A stretch of DNA of 64,000 bases from Paenibacillus donghaensis (GTDB lineage: Bacteria; Bacillota; Bacilli; Paenibacillales; Paenibacillaceae), in the NCBI RefSeq assembly GCF_002192415.1, contig NZ_CP021780.1:6944001-7008000 (forward strand), in the 5' to 3' direction. Each line of letters starts with the position of its first letter. Within the stretch, counting starts at the first letter, position 1. Of the stretch, positions 34,999 to 44,150 are shown in pieces. The notes below the pieces were generated by a model. That model saw nothing but the letters and a program-made list of their open reading frames with translations. It searched no databases and was not told the DNA's origin. The translations under genes were made by a program, and so were the position numbers.

Positions 34999-36396
34999 TT
35001 ACTTCGTAGCAGCTTCCAGAAGCGTTAGGATGTCAGCATATCCATTATCCCTTGCCGTACTTAGAGCAAAGTCATTTGGAACTGCACCTGCTTGAAGCAG
35101 CAGCTTCACGGTTGAAGCTTTTCCGCTGTATGCTGCTGAACTAAGCGGTGACGTAAAGGAATAGCCTAAATTCGGGTCGGCACCCTGCGAGAGCAGATAC
35201 GTGACGATTTCGTCGTTGCCTTTAAGAGCTGCTGCCATCAGCGGAGTCCGGTTTTGGGGTAGAGCGTTAGCATCGACATGGTTTGTTCCGACTAGACGCT
35301 GTACCTCGCTAAGCACTCCGTCCTCAGCCGCCTGTACGAGACCCATCTCGCCTGTGTAACTCGTCACTGTGCCTTTATCCAGACGCGCCTGTGCCTCATC
35401 GTCAAACTCGATGGTCTCACCTTTGCCGCGTTCTGCTTGCAACTGATACTCTTCTAATGCAGTAAAGATGTTACCGGCTACAAAAACTGTCACAGGGGCA
35501 TCGTACTGGTTGCCTTGACGATTGATCACACTGATTTGCGACTTGCCTGCGGAGATTCCCACCATTTCGATGACATCTTCTTTAGCCAGCTTCTTAGAAC
35601 CGGCGTAGAAAATCTGGAAGAACAGGCCACCGCTTTCACTCTCTCCATAGGCCATAGTCGTGATCTGTCCATTTTTTGCGGTCAAATCCTGTACGTCAAA
35701 GATTCGGATTCGACTAACCTCAGTAATTGTGGAGCTGTACTGGGCTGGATTCTTTGACATATTAGCTGAACTTACCTGTTTAGCTTTGTCGTAGAGAGAG
35801 AACTTGTCCCGATTAGTCGCAAAGAACGCGTCACTGTTACTCTCCAGAATCTTATAGGTAGCATCTGGCATCTTAACACCTGTTGACGTTTCGCTCTTTA
35901 TCACGTCCCGCATGACAGTGGCATAGCCTTTATACACCCCGCTATCCGCTTTCGGAAGCTGGGATTTGTCAGTTGAAATGAGGACGGAACGAGAAGTGCT
36001 ATCCCATTCGACCTTCTCACCAAGAGCTTCACCGATGAAGCGTAGCGGCACCATTGTACTGCCATTTATGATTTGTGGAGCAGCGTCCAATGCCACTTTG
36101 GTTTCCCCGATCCAAGCGCCTTTCCAACCAATCTGCAAGCGAATGACCTTTTCACCTTTTGTAGCGTCGATGATTTGCTGCTTGCCATCCCACTTGACCG
36201 TTGCACCTAGTGCCTCGAAAATGGCCCGCATGGGAACCAATGTTGATCCGTCCTTGATGATTGCCGATTGTTCGAAGGTTTGTAGTTTTCCTTTCAGGTA
36301 CACGTTGATCGTACTGTCCGCTAGAGCAGTCCCAGCTTGTGCGAGCAGCATTGTAGCGACGGTAAGAGTGGTGATGATTCGGTTTTTCATTTGCAT
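34999..36396 (-). CDS. secreted copper-amine-oxidase-N / ankyrin-repeat protein
   Basis: A 465-aa protein with a signal peptide (residues 1-26, TTLTVATMLLAQAGTALA). Residues ~30-140 are a Cu_amine_oxidN1 (stalk) domain in two halves: AIIKDGSTLVPMRAIFEALG, VKWDGKQQII, then NGSTMVPLRFIGEALGEKVE W. The middle ~200 residues are uncharacterised. From ~365 to the end are three ankyrin repeats (NRTPLMAAALKGNDEIVTYL, GADPNLGYSFTSPLSSAAYS, LLLQAGAVPNDFALSTARDN GYADILTLLE). Common in Paenibacillus as an envelope protein; binding partners unknown. Confidence 0.8.
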   Translation of the reverse strand: MQMKNRIITTLTVATMLLAQAGTALADSTINVYLKGKLQTFEQSAIIKDGSTLVPMRAIFEALGATVKWDGKQQIIDATKGEKVIRLQIGWKGAWIGETKVALDAAPQIINGSTMVPLRFIGEALGEKVEWDSTSRSVLISTDKSQLPKADSGVYKGYATVMRDVIKSETSTGVKMPDATYKILESNSDAFFATNRDKFSLYDKAKQVSSANMSKNPAQYSSTITEVSRIRIFDVQDLTAKNGQITTMAYGESESGGLFFQIFYAGSKKLAKEDVIEMVGISAGKSQISVINRQGNQYDAPVTVFVAGNIFTALEEYQLQAERGKGETIEFDDEAQARLDKGTVTSYTGEMGLVQAAEDGVLSEVQRLVGTNHVDANALPQNRTPLMAAALKGNDEIVTYLLSQGADPNLGYSFTSPLSSAAYSGKASTVKLLLQAGAVPNDFALSTARDNGYADILTLLEAATK

Positions 36397-36613
36397 TGAT
36401 AGATTCCTCCGTTAGTTCTGATAAAGTAGTATAAAATAATATAAAACATGATTCGGTAATACTTTAAAATATAGTTAGGGCATTGTACCCACACTAAAAG
36501 ATGTAATTTGTATCCTTTTTATTATCTATGGATGTTATATTTTAGTCAAATACCATTTGTAGTGTGTTAAGTCCAAGAAGCCCCTCAGGTAAGCTTTTCT
36601 TGAGGTGGTATTT

Positions 36614-36952
36614 GTGTCTGATGTGGTGAAGAGAGTCGGAGATAGGATACGTCGGCTGCGTAAGGATAAAGGATTATCCCAAGAGCAGTTAGCCGAGTTA
36701 TCCGGTTTACATACGAATTATGTGGGTCAGGTGGAGCGCGGGGAGAAGAATCTAACGATCGAGACATTGCAGAAGATTGTTGGTGGATTGGGAGTGTCGT
36801 TAGAGGAACTATTCCGATACCTTGATCCGATGGAGCGTAAGGATACTTTGGGACAGATTGTGGAGATGCTGTCCGAGCGTTCTGCGCAAGACCAGGTAAT
36901 GGCCTTAAGAGTGCTACAAACCGTATTAGATTGGGAGAAATCAAAGGATTAG
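36614..36952 (+). CDS. XRE-family transcriptional regulator
   Basis: A 112-aa Cro/C1-type regulator, close paralogue of the protein at 7755 (GDRIRRLRKDKGLSQEQLAE, LSGLHTNYVGQVERGEKN, VSLEELFRYLDPMERKDTLG). GTG start at 36614, 5 nt after GAGGTGG; a GTG at 36605 lies inside the ribosome site. TGTGTTAA upstream matches the half-site of the 7689 operator. It sits 50 bp before a small acidic gene, so the two may be co-transcribed. Confidence 0.85.
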   Translation: MSDVVKRVGDRIRRLRKDKGLSQEQLAELSGLHTNYVGQVERGEKNLTIETLQKIVGGLGVSLEELFRYLDPMERKDTLGQIVEMLSERSAQDQVMALRVLQTVLDWEKSKD

Positions 36953-37002
36953 AGTTAGACATTGGGTTCCTTGGTATACTAAGACAATAGGAGATGATAT
37001 TA

Positions 37003-37308
37003 ATGACAACTGAAAACGATATGCACGGTGAAAAGCCCTATATTGATATTAATGAATTGAACAGCTTCGTGTCTCGAAAAACGGGTCATGATGCTGACCT
37101 GATTCAAACTGTTATTGGTTACTCAGACGAGTACATTAACAACAAAGAAGAAGATGAGAATGGCGAAGTTCAAATCGATAATGACGAGCTCATAGTTCAT
37201 ATTTTAAAACAGCAGGACATTGCTTTAACTGAGAAAGAAGTGGAGGAAATACTGGAGGCAGAGTTGGAGTTTTTAGAGATAAAGGGCATTGCTGTTCCAG
37301 AGGAATAA
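37003..37308 (+). CDS. acidic hypothetical protein (101 aa)
   Basis: MTTENDMHGEKPYIDINELN, then SFVSRKTGHDADLIQTVIGY, NNKEEDENGEVQIDNDELIV, EKEVEEILEAELEFLEIKG. Acidic and helical. Start at 37003 after AGGAGAT. It may be co-transcribed with the XRE gene, a layout seen for small antirepressors or antitoxins, but nothing in the sequence proves that. Confidence 0.5.
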   Translation: MTTENDMHGEKPYIDINELNSFVSRKTGHDADLIQTVIGYSDEYINNKEEDENGEVQIDNDELIVHILKQQDIALTEKEVEEILEAELEFLEIKGIAVPEE

Positions 37309-37321
37309 AATATTCCATCAT

Positions 37322-37582
37322 TTAGTCGACTATAGGCTTGCTGTCCATGTATCGGGCTGTGAGTCTTTTTTCTATTCGAACAAGTAGCAGTTCACGTTCC
37401 AACTTGACTTGAACCTCGTGCATCGCAGCAGCGATCTCTCGTACGGTCGGGAGGTGAATCGGCCCGTCCTTTTTGAAGAGCATCTGAAGCACAGCGTCTA
37501 TGGTCTCGGAGCAGGTCTCGATACGGTTAACCAGCGTATCCTCACTTTCTACGAGTGATTCGTAATTGGATCTATTCTGCAT
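37322..37582 (-). CDS. small helical hypothetical protein (86 aa)
   Basis: MQNRSNYESLVESEDTLVNR, DAVLQMLFKKDGPIHLPTVR, EIAAAMHEVQVKLERELLLV. Helical; a PTVREIAAAMH stretch resembles a winged-helix recognition segment, so it could be DNA-binding. It is 6 bp downstream of the 125-aa gene, in one operon. Family unknown. Confidence 0.5.
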   Translation of the reverse strand: MQNRSNYESLVESEDTLVNRIETCSETIDAVLQMLFKKDGPIHLPTVREIAAAMHEVQVKLERELLLVRIEKRLTARYMDSKPIVD

Positions 37583-37588
37583 TAGATT

Positions 37589-37966
37589 TCACCCCCTTTC
37601 CTTATGTGCCGCTTCATGAGCTTCAGAAGAAACATAGAACGGTACATTTAATTGAGAGACCCAGCCTAGCGCTAGTTCAATTGGGCTCCCCTCCATTATT
37701 GGAGGTCCATCTGCCCACTCTTCCTCTCGGGCAAATTGAATTCCGGTCGGGGTCATCAAGATATACATATCGGTTCCGTCAAAATATGGGTTAATGGATT
37801 GATCTTCTTGGTAGGTTAAGGCTACTCTTAGTTTTATGGTGATGGATTGGAGATGTTCAATCTGTTCTTGTTCCATTGCTGCCACTGCCAGAAAGTGAAT
37901 CGTGCCTTCTGGATCTAATGATGTTTTGAGAAAATCCAAGATCCGTTGTTGATGTTGCTTGTTCAT
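37589..37966 (-). CDS. hypothetical protein (125 aa)
   Basis: MNKQHQQRILDFLKTSLDPE, GTIHFLAVAAMEQEQIEHLQ, IKLRVALTYQEDQSINPYFD, PSPIELALGWVSQLNVPFYV-type tail. Alpha/beta soluble protein, first gene of a two-gene leftward unit with the 86-aa gene. No recognised motif. It separates the regulator block from the defence cluster. Confidence 0.5.
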   Translation of the reverse strand: MNKQHQQRILDFLKTSLDPEGTIHFLAVAAMEQEQIEHLQSITIKLRVALTYQEDQSINPYFDGTDMYILMTPTGIQFAREEEWADGPPIMEGSPIELALGWVSQLNVPFYVSSEAHEAAHKERG

Positions 37967-38209
37967 AGTTAGCCTCCATTATTGATTGATTTTAGATAAT
38001 TTAAATTGAAACTACCCCTATTTAAATAGGAATAGGGATAGTGCTATATTACTCACTTCAGTTTTTAGTTTTTTAAAGAGTGTCTGTGTATATAACAAAA
38101 AGACTGAAGAATGATATGAGTGGCAGGCGTATTTGACTTTTATAAGCGATTAAGCTTCAAAATAATAGAAATACAATATTACGGGTAAACAATGAAACAA
38201 ACATAAATT
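37967..38209. other. intergenic region before the defence cluster
   Basis: 243 bp, AT-rich. It contains CCCCTATTTAAATAGGAATAGGG, an imperfect palindrome around 38016, and probably promoters for both directions. No other feature seen. Confidence 0.35.
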
Positions 38210-38437
38210 ATGGTAAGTATGTCGGATGTCTATCTCAACAGCACTATACGGAACATTATTTCAATAGAAATAGCTGAACAAGCACAAATTTCTGCAATAA
38301 TGACTCAATACTCTACCTTGCAAAATGCCTTCAATAGCAAAGCAATTGACTCTATACTGTTCTTGAATGCAAAAACTTATGAAATTAACTTTTATCCTGT
38401 GGCTAATAAACTGTATGTTGATATGGAAGGTCACTGA
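38210..38437 (+). CDS. small hypothetical protein (75 aa)
   Basis: MVSMSDVYLNSTIRNIISIE, IAEQAQISAIMTQYSTLQNA, NAKTYEINFYPVANKLYVDM. It has a normal protein-like composition but no visible Shine-Dalgarno, so the start is unsure. It lies in front of the defence genes in the same direction. No family recognised. Confidence 0.35.
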   Translation: MVSMSDVYLNSTIRNIISIEIAEQAQISAIMTQYSTLQNAFNSKAIDSILFLNAKTYEINFYPVANKLYVDMEGH

Positions 38438-38543
38438 TGGTTTTTTCAATGCCGGAATGAAATAACTTTGAACGAAATTGGTTCTGTTGTATCGGCGATA
38501 GTCATATCCTCATTAAGTACAATTCTGATCTCGGGGTGAGTAT

Positions 38544-39014
38544 ATGGATTATCATGAGGGCTACATTGCAATAGTTAACTCCCTTTGGACTACTCTATGT
38601 AAAACTGAAAACAAATCAAAAGTTAACATTTGGATTAGAAAACCTGTCTTCAAGGCGGTAACCATAGGGTCTCCAATATTCTTTTTAGAGAAAGGAAGCA
38701 GGTTAATACGAGGATTTGGATTATTTGAAAAGTTTGAAATAAACTCTACAATTAATTGCTGGAATAAGTACGGATCTTCGAATGGAGCTGCTACTTTTGA
38801 AGAATTCCTAGGTGCACTCAACTTTCCAAATCAAGAAATCAGTCACCAGCAACTACTAGGCTGCATTTTGGTAAAGAACGTGGTCTGGTCACTCTCCCCC
38901 TTACCTATTAACCAGCTACTTGTTGAATTCTCTAAATCAACAGTTTCTGGTAAGCGAATTAACAAGGATGCCGTTAACACAATGCTAAAAAGTCCTATGT
39001 TCTCCATCGAATAA
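38544..39014 (+). CDS. PUA/EVE-like modification-reader candidate (156 aa)
   Basis: VNIWIRKPVFKAVTIGSPIF FLEKGSRLIRGFGLFEKF, then CWNKYGSSNGAATFEEFLGA and LLGCILVKNVVW. The pattern (FKxLxxGxPxxFxxxxxxxxGxGxF - WxxxGxxNGAxxxEE - xGCILxxxxxW) matches the N-terminal PUA/EVE-like domain found in modification-dependent HNH restriction enzymes, which bind modified bases. There is no nuclease motif here, so it would be a stand-alone reader. Start after GGGGTGAG. It precedes an AAA+/nuclease pair, consistent with a recognition subunit. Recognition of modified DNA is inferred. Confidence 0.55.
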   Translation: MDYHEGYIAIVNSLWTTLCKTENKSKVNIWIRKPVFKAVTIGSPIFFLEKGSRLIRGFGLFEKFEINSTINCWNKYGSSNGAATFEEFLGALNFPNQEISHQQLLGCILVKNVVWSLSPLPINQLLVEFSKSTVSGKRINKDAVNTMLKSPMFSIE

Positions 39015-39076
39015 TTTAATAAAAAGGTGTACTATATAAATAGGATAAAATAACCATTGCATCACCGGAGGATTAT

Positions 39077-39949
39077 ATGGAATTAAAGGGCTGGGACAAC
39101 TTAGGCAGAAACTTGGATGATACACTTCATCATCAGTTTAAAGGCCTCATGGAATTTCTTGCAGATCCAATTCTAGTAAATGGTCGAACTTGGAATAATA
39201 GTTTACAGATTGATGTTGCAGCGGCCATAGGTGTTAAATCACCTGGACAGGTTAGAACAATAAAAAGCATTTTGGAAAAAATGGGGATAATTAAGATTAA
39301 TTCTCTCAACATGAGAATTATCCCTACTTCTAATTCAGTAATCACCCCGCTAGGGGAAGTGTTACTCGCCTTGGTTTCAATTGAAGAACGAATAGGGGAG
39401 ATAGCAGCGGAAAATCACCAAATAAGAAAAAGCATTGAAACCATGTATGAAAGTTTTTATGTTAAGGCATTGATTCAGTATCATTTCCCTGATGGAGCTA
39501 GAAAGAGCGACAGCAGAACGCCCTTTCATCCTTTGCATGCGACTATCAAAGCGTTGCATAAATATCATTCTTTAGATAAATGGGAATGGTATCTATTAAA
39601 TACGTTTATTCTTGAAAATGAAAATCCTACTCAAGAACAGCAGTTCGATAATGCAATAAATCAATATCGTGCTCATACTGTTACCTTTTCAAAGGCTGAT
39701 ATAACTGAAAATGAGAAAGGACATCAATACTTCCCTCAATACTTAGGTCTCTCTGGCTTGGTTACATTCCAAAAGGTTGGCAGGACGTGGGAACGCATGG
39801 AACTCGGGGGAAATTATACAGATATAATTAATTGTATTTTGGATACAAATTTCATAAATTGCTTTTTTAACAACAATTTATCTGTCCTAAATGAGGAAAT
39901 TGATTGGGATGATGATGAGCACGCGGAGGGATTAGAAAATTATGAGTGA
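39077..39949 (+). CDS. winged-helix protein of the restriction cluster (290 aa)
   Basis: MELKGWDNLGRNLDDTLHHQ, then an N-terminal wHTH-like segment (DVAAAIGVKSPGQVRTIKSI LEKMGIIKI), a coiled coil (VSIEERIGEIAAENHQIRKS IETM) and an alpha/beta C-terminus (HYFPQYLGLSGLVTFQKVGR). Start after GGAGG. It overlaps the next gene by 8 bp (ATGAGTGA), so translation is coupled. The wHTH suggests DNA binding or target recognition. No named family. Confidence 0.5.
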   Translation: MELKGWDNLGRNLDDTLHHQFKGLMEFLADPILVNGRTWNNSLQIDVAAAIGVKSPGQVRTIKSILEKMGIIKINSLNMRIIPTSNSVITPLGEVLLALVSIEERIGEIAAENHQIRKSIETMYESFYVKALIQYHFPDGARKSDSRTPFHPLHATIKALHKYHSLDKWEWYLLNTFILENENPTQEQQFDNAINQYRAHTVTFSKADITENEKGHQYFPQYLGLSGLVTFQKVGRTWERMELGGNYTDIINCILDTNFINCFFNNNLSVLNEEIDWDDDEHAEGLENYE

Positions 39950-40421
39950 CACAAACCCATTGATGAAAGCAAATGAATTAGCTGATAAAACCATTGTTGA
40001 AAATGCAACAAAACTCATTAATCTCTTAGGAGTAAAGTCTAGAAAGGAACAGCCTTCACTGATACAAGAGGGAACAGGCGCATACAATGCTAGCCTGGCT
40101 ATAAACTCTGAAAATAAATGGATTGAGGCTATAAAACTTGATGAAATCAATAATACCAATGGAATAACTGAATGGACTCCTTTGAAGACTAAGTTCAATA
40201 GTGTATTACCTCAAAAAGATGAATACGTTCTTCTTTTTACTGAACCAGAACTAGAATGCAGAGGGATTCACAAGATTTCTGCCGATGTCACAGATAACGG
40301 AAGTTCTTTACTTTTACATCTTGAGCTAGAATCAGAGTTCATTCAACCTATCAAGTTATCTGACTTACTAGCTAATCAATGGTTGTCTGACGAGCTTAAA
40401 ACTGCTTTGATGAATGAATAA
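39942..40421 (+). CDS. hypothetical protein of the restriction cluster (159 aa)
   Basis: MSDTNPLMKANELADKTIVE, KLINLLGVKSRKEQPSLIQE, NGITEWTPLKTKFNSVLPQK, SADVTDNGSSLLLHLELESE. Begins with a helix and ends in a beta-rich part. Coupled to the wHTH gene and 27 bp before the AAA+ ATPase gene. No enzyme motif; it may be an adaptor between the ATPase and the recognition proteins, which is a guess from position. Confidence 0.45.
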   Translation: MSDTNPLMKANELADKTIVENATKLINLLGVKSRKEQPSLIQEGTGAYNASLAINSENKWIEAIKLDEINNTNGITEWTPLKTKFNSVLPQKDEYVLLFTEPELECRGIHKISADVTDNGSSLLLHLELESEFIQPIKLSDLLANQWLSDELKTALMNE

Positions 40422-40448
40422 GATTAACTAAAGGAATGAATTAATCAG

Positions 40449-41474
40449 ATGCCAATAATTAACTCTAATGACTTTGACATTTTAATGAAAATGGCGACAA
40501 CTCCGGCTAAAGTAAATGTTGCTCCAGCACAGGTTAAAGCTATTCTGGGAAGCTCATTTTTCATTTCAGATTTAGTAATAAATCAAATTTGTGCGGCACT
40601 TAATGCAGGAAATCATATTATCTTAAGTGGTCCCCCGGGAACCGGAAAAACCACTCTTGCAAATGCTGTGGCCCTTGCTGCAAGGGGGGTATCACCGCTA
40701 ATCACTACTGCTACTGCAGATTGGACTACTTTTGATACAGTTGGAGGGTACATGCCTGACTTGGCTTCCCATAATCCAAATGCTTTAAAATTCGAGCTAG
40801 GGGTAGTTCTTCAGAGCATTAAAAACGGCCAATGGCTAATCATTGACGAAATTAATCGTGCTCAGATTGATAAAGCCATCGGTCAGTTATTTACAGTTCT
40901 CTCAGATGGTGATGTATTGTTACCTTATAGAAATTCTCTTACAGGCAATAGAATAAGTATCGTTTCTGGTAATGGACTAAGCACAGGCGAAGTCTATTAT
41001 AAAAATGATGATTGGCGCCTCATAGCCACAATGAATGAATTTGACAAAACATCGCTTTTTGATATGTCTTATGCATTTATGCGTAGATTTGCTGTAATTA
41101 GAGTGGGTGTGCCTTCTAACTATGGCTCTTTAATTGCAAGTTGGGCTTCGGCCGCAGGAGTACAAGCCTCAATTGTTGATTGTCTCAAACTAATTGCTAT
41201 TGCGACTGAAAAAGCAACTATGCGAGAAGTTGGTCCAGCCATGTTTAAAGGCTTAATCGCATATCTTCGCAGCCGACTTACTTTTGATATTAATTATGCA
41301 CAACACTTTGCGGAAGGGCTGACAATGTACTTGTTACCTCAATTTCAAGGACTAGATGACTCGGAGATATCCCAGTTGTGGGAATTTGTTAAACCAGCTA
41401 TTGTAACAGATCCTAACGCCGCCGATTACCTTCTAACAAATATCAGGTCAGTAACAGGTTATAACCTGAGGTAA
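40449..41474 (+). CDS. McrB/MoxR-like AAA+ ATPase (341 aa)
   Basis: Walker A IILSGPPGTGKTTLANAVAL (residues ~58-77), Walker B GQWLIIDEINRAQIDKAIGQ, and the sensor/arginine-finger stretch RLIATMNEFDKTSLFDMSYA FMRRFAV. The MN-xx-D-x-S/T-L-xx-(x)YAxxRRF signature is typical of the McrB clade. McrB-type ATPases translocate DNA and drive a McrC nuclease. No N-terminal reader domain is fused, which fits a separate recognition protein in the cluster. The nuclease gene follows immediately. Confidence 0.85.
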   Translation: MPIINSNDFDILMKMATTPAKVNVAPAQVKAILGSSFFISDLVINQICAALNAGNHIILSGPPGTGKTTLANAVALAARGVSPLITTATADWTTFDTVGGYMPDLASHNPNALKFELGVVLQSIKNGQWLIIDEINRAQIDKAIGQLFTVLSDGDVLLPYRNSLTGNRISIVSGNGLSTGEVYYKNDDWRLIATMNEFDKTSLFDMSYAFMRRFAVIRVGVPSNYGSLIASWASAAGVQASIVDCLKLIAIATEKATMREVGPAMFKGLIAYLRSRLTFDINYAQHFAEGLTMYLLPQFQGLDDSEISQLWEFVKPAIVTDPNAADYLLTNIRSVTGYNLR

Positions 41475-41489
41475 TATGGGGGGATTTGT

Positions 41490-42770
41490 ATTAAATTTCG
41501 AGCTATCAACACTACAAACACTCAACTTCGACATAAATTAATGCTTAAACGAGTGGAATCTACTTATTTAGGTTTGAACTTGTACCGTAAAAGTGATCTG
41601 TTAAATGGCGTTACCTCAGCTCTGGCATTCGAAAATGACCTTGAGGTTGAAGATTTTGTGAATCTAGCCACCGTGCATTTTGTTATTAAGTGTTACCGTA
41701 GCGGTATCATCGATATCATCCAGCAAGTGATGCGTAATTTAGACCGAAACACTCAACAAGATTATGTAGAAAATAGAGGTTCTATAAAGGGGGTTGTTGA
41801 TTGGGGGGAGACATTTAGACGAAGGGCTGCTGCAGGATTCAGCGACAGATCATTGTTTGTTACACGCCCTTCCAATAGGGTTTATGATACTTCGGCAAAC
41901 CAATTCCTAAAGTTTTTCTTGGAGTTTTTGTACGTTAAAATTCCAGAAGCCTTAAAAATTGCGCCCGGGAAAGTTGAAGGTTGGACATACCTTTTGAATG
42001 AGGTCTTTCAAACCGTAAGGCAAGCGCGGCTGCACCCTCATCTTAGGGAAGTATCAAAATCTAACGTAATAAACTACAAATTAATTGAACTCACCTCAAA
42101 AAATAGAAATAGATATTATAGAGAACTATCTGCTTTTGGTGACCTATACTTTAAGATTTTCATTAATAAAGATCAAAAAGCATTATTTAGTGTCCTTCGC
42201 GAACAATTACTCAGTCCACAAGAACCTGATAAACTGTATGAGTTTGTTGTTCTTTTCGAGGTAATTTCTGTACTTGAAGAAATCAGAGTTAAGCAGAATG
42301 GAAAAAGAAAAATAACCATATTAAGAGCAGAAAACAAGACAATCTTCAATTATCTGCTTCCAAATAATACAACTATTTCAGCAATGTATCAGTATGTACC
42401 ACGAACATTTAGCCGGAATAGTAAATACGTTGATACACTTAAACTATATCAAATCGGTAATGTTAAAACACGACAGCCAGATATCATAATCAATGTAGAG
42501 AAATCTACACCTGCAGGAACTATCTCAAAGAACGCTGTGGTTGAAGTGAAATTTTCGTCTGATCGCCATTACATTGGGGAGGGAGTTCACGATGTTTTAT
42601 CCTACCTTGCAGACTTCCAATTTGCTCTTAACCAAACACCGAAAGCAATGCTTACTGTATGGTCAGGTATAGGTCAAAGACCCACTAATGAAAAGCAAAA
42701 CGACATTTGGTTGTCAGACTTTAGAAATTTGCGAAGCTCGTTACTAGACTTTTTTGATGCATTAGTCTAA
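41490..42770 (+). CDS. McrC-like DUF2357/PD-(D/E)XK nuclease
   Basis: The first ATG (41541) has no ribosome site. Two better possibilities exist: an ATT at 41490, 7 nt after GGGGGG, adding 17 residues (MKFRAINTTNTQLRHKL, written as if initiated with Met), or coupling from a 21-codon mini-ORF (41476-41541) whose TAA overlaps the ATG. The protein has a DUF2357-like N-terminal half (LFVTRPSNRVYDTSANQFLK FFLEF), then FNYLLPNNTT and the nuclease core QPDIIINVEK ... NAVVEVKFSSD (D-...-ExK), and ends GIGQRPTNEKQND-type. It is the DNA-cutting partner of the AAA+ ATPase. Confidence 0.75.
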   Translation: MKFRAINTTNTQLRHKLMLKRVESTYLGLNLYRKSDLLNGVTSALAFENDLEVEDFVNLATVHFVIKCYRSGIIDIIQQVMRNLDRNTQQDYVENRGSIKGVVDWGETFRRRAAAGFSDRSLFVTRPSNRVYDTSANQFLKFFLEFLYVKIPEALKIAPGKVEGWTYLLNEVFQTVRQARLHPHLREVSKSNVINYKLIELTSKNRNRYYRELSAFGDLYFKIFINKDQKALFSVLREQLLSPQEPDKLYEFVVLFEVISVLEEIRVKQNGKRKITILRAENKTIFNYLLPNNTTISAMYQYVPRTFSRNSKYVDTLKLYQIGNVKTRQPDIIINVEKSTPAGTISKNAVVEVKFSSDRHYIGEGVHDVLSYLADFQFALNQTPKAMLTVWSGIGQRPTNEKQNDIWLSDFRNLRSSLLDFFDALV

Positions 42771-42772
42771 TA

Positions 42773-42814
42773 CAAAACAAGCATGATAGCCACGCTGCCA
42801 TGCTTGTCTGTTTT
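42773..42814. terminator. bidirectional terminator between convergent units
   Basis: ACAAGCATG / CATGCTTGT stem with A4 before and T4 after, in the 48 bp between the nuclease gene and the leftward methyltransferase gene. Confidence 0.75.
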
Positions 42815-42818
42815 GGGA

Positions 42819-44150
42819 TCATTTTCTAAGCACAATGATTCGATCTAGCTTAATAAGTCCTCCTTTACCGCCTCGCGGAATATGGAGGTATCTATCCCTG
42901 ATGACATATTGAAATTTCAATTCAAGCTTAAATCCAAATTCATTACCCATTGATGCTAGAATATCTGCTGTCGGTATTTCTACACCTCTTATTAAACTAT
43001 CTCCAATGACAATTACATATGTTCCATTGTCATCCAGAGCATTATACACTCTTCCCAAGTTCTTCCTCATATCCTCGAAGAAAGCAGTAACAATAGAGGC
43101 CCTTTTTGAATCCGATTCCCTAAGTTCATAAATGGCACTATCTAAGGAGGGAATATTAAATACTTCTGTTAAATTATCGTTTCTTCCCCTCTCCCCTAAC
43201 GACTCCGTTCCAACATGTTGACGTCTTATTTCCAGCAAATCATCTGGATCGGCTAAACCAAGCCACAAATTCTCAAACTTCAAACTTCTTACGTAATCAA
43301 AAGCATTAATATATGGGGGTGAGGTCACTGCTAACTTAATTTTTTTATCCAAAACAAAATCTCTTGCATCTGTACCAACAAGTTTTATATCAGGTACAAC
43401 TCGTTGGAGTCCAAAATTAGTCTGATTGAAGATTTCATGAGAAAACTGACCCAATGCTTCTCTGTACAGTTCTTGTATTTTAAAGAAATACAGGTATGGG
43501 TCTTGCGGGTCCTTTGGAAACCTTGTTGAGATATATGGTTTCGGCGAACCGTTTTCGGCATTGGACACTTTTCTTATAATACCTGCGAGAACAATAGACA
43601 GATAATCAAATATCACACCTTCTCCGCCAGTTTCTGCTATAATCAACTGCTTTATTTTAATTAATTTATCTATAATATCTTCTCTAAACCACTTTGTTAT
43701 ATCTGGGATTGGAGGTAACTCAATAGTTATCGGAACTGATTGTTCAATTCGATTTCTAATAGCTAAAACCGTTCGATCTAGTGTACGTAATTCCACACTA
43801 GAAAAGGGCCTTGTCTTGACTTTTGTGAGCAACCGAGCAAATGGGTCAACATCAATGCCATAGCCGTTTTTCCCTTGTAACATTCCCTCTACTAAAGTTG
43901 TCCCTGACCCACAAAATGGATCAAGAATCCCATCATCTTCTGGTCCCAAATACTTAGAAATTGCCCATCTTGGAATATGAGGAATGTATTTGGCGGGGTA
44001 TTTATTAAAAAATCTATGGCTATTTCCCACTACTAGAGCTTTATTAGCAGCTATCTCGTAGGTAGCATCCTGTATAACATCATTAGGAAGTTCTGGTACA
44101 TAAGTGATCTCAGCTAGTTGCAATGTATTAGTACTCCCTTCAAGTTTCAT
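42819..44150 (-). CDS. DNA methyltransferase, second of a tandem pair (443 aa)
   Basis: Motif I at ~80-100: GILDPFCGSGTTLVEGMLQG, with the following acidic strand YGIDVDPFARLL. Motif IV: LAVTSPPYINAFDYVRSLKF ENLWLG. Later IVTAFFEDMRKNLGRVYNAL and GTYVIVIGDSLIRGVEIPT (motifs V/VI). The T-S-P-P-Y box and the order I-then-IV fit N4-cytosine or N6-adenine amino-methyltransferases, not 5-methylcytosine. It overlaps the upstream gene by 11 bp, and both share the same plan, so it is a paralogue of that protein. Its job is probably host protection against the adjacent AAA+/nuclease. Confidence 0.85.
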   Translation of the reverse strand: MKLEGSTNTLQLAEITYVPELPNDVIQDATYEIAANKALVVGNSHRFFNKYPAKYIPHIPRWAISKYLGPEDDGILDPFCGSGTTLVEGMLQGKNGYGIDVDPFARLLTKVKTRPFSSVELRTLDRTVLAIRNRIEQSVPITIELPPIPDITKWFREDIIDKLIKIKQLIIAETGGEGVIFDYLSIVLAGIIRKVSNAENGSPKPYISTRFPKDPQDPYLYFFKIQELYREALGQFSHEIFNQTNFGLQRVVPDIKLVGTDARDFVLDKKIKLAVTSPPYINAFDYVRSLKFENLWLGLADPDDLLEIRRQHVGTESLGERGRNDNLTEVFNIPSLDSAIYELRESDSKRASIVTAFFEDMRKNLGRVYNALDDNGTYVIVIGDSLIRGVEIPTADILASMGNEFGFKLELKFQYVIRDRYLHIPRGGKGGLIKLDRIIVLRK

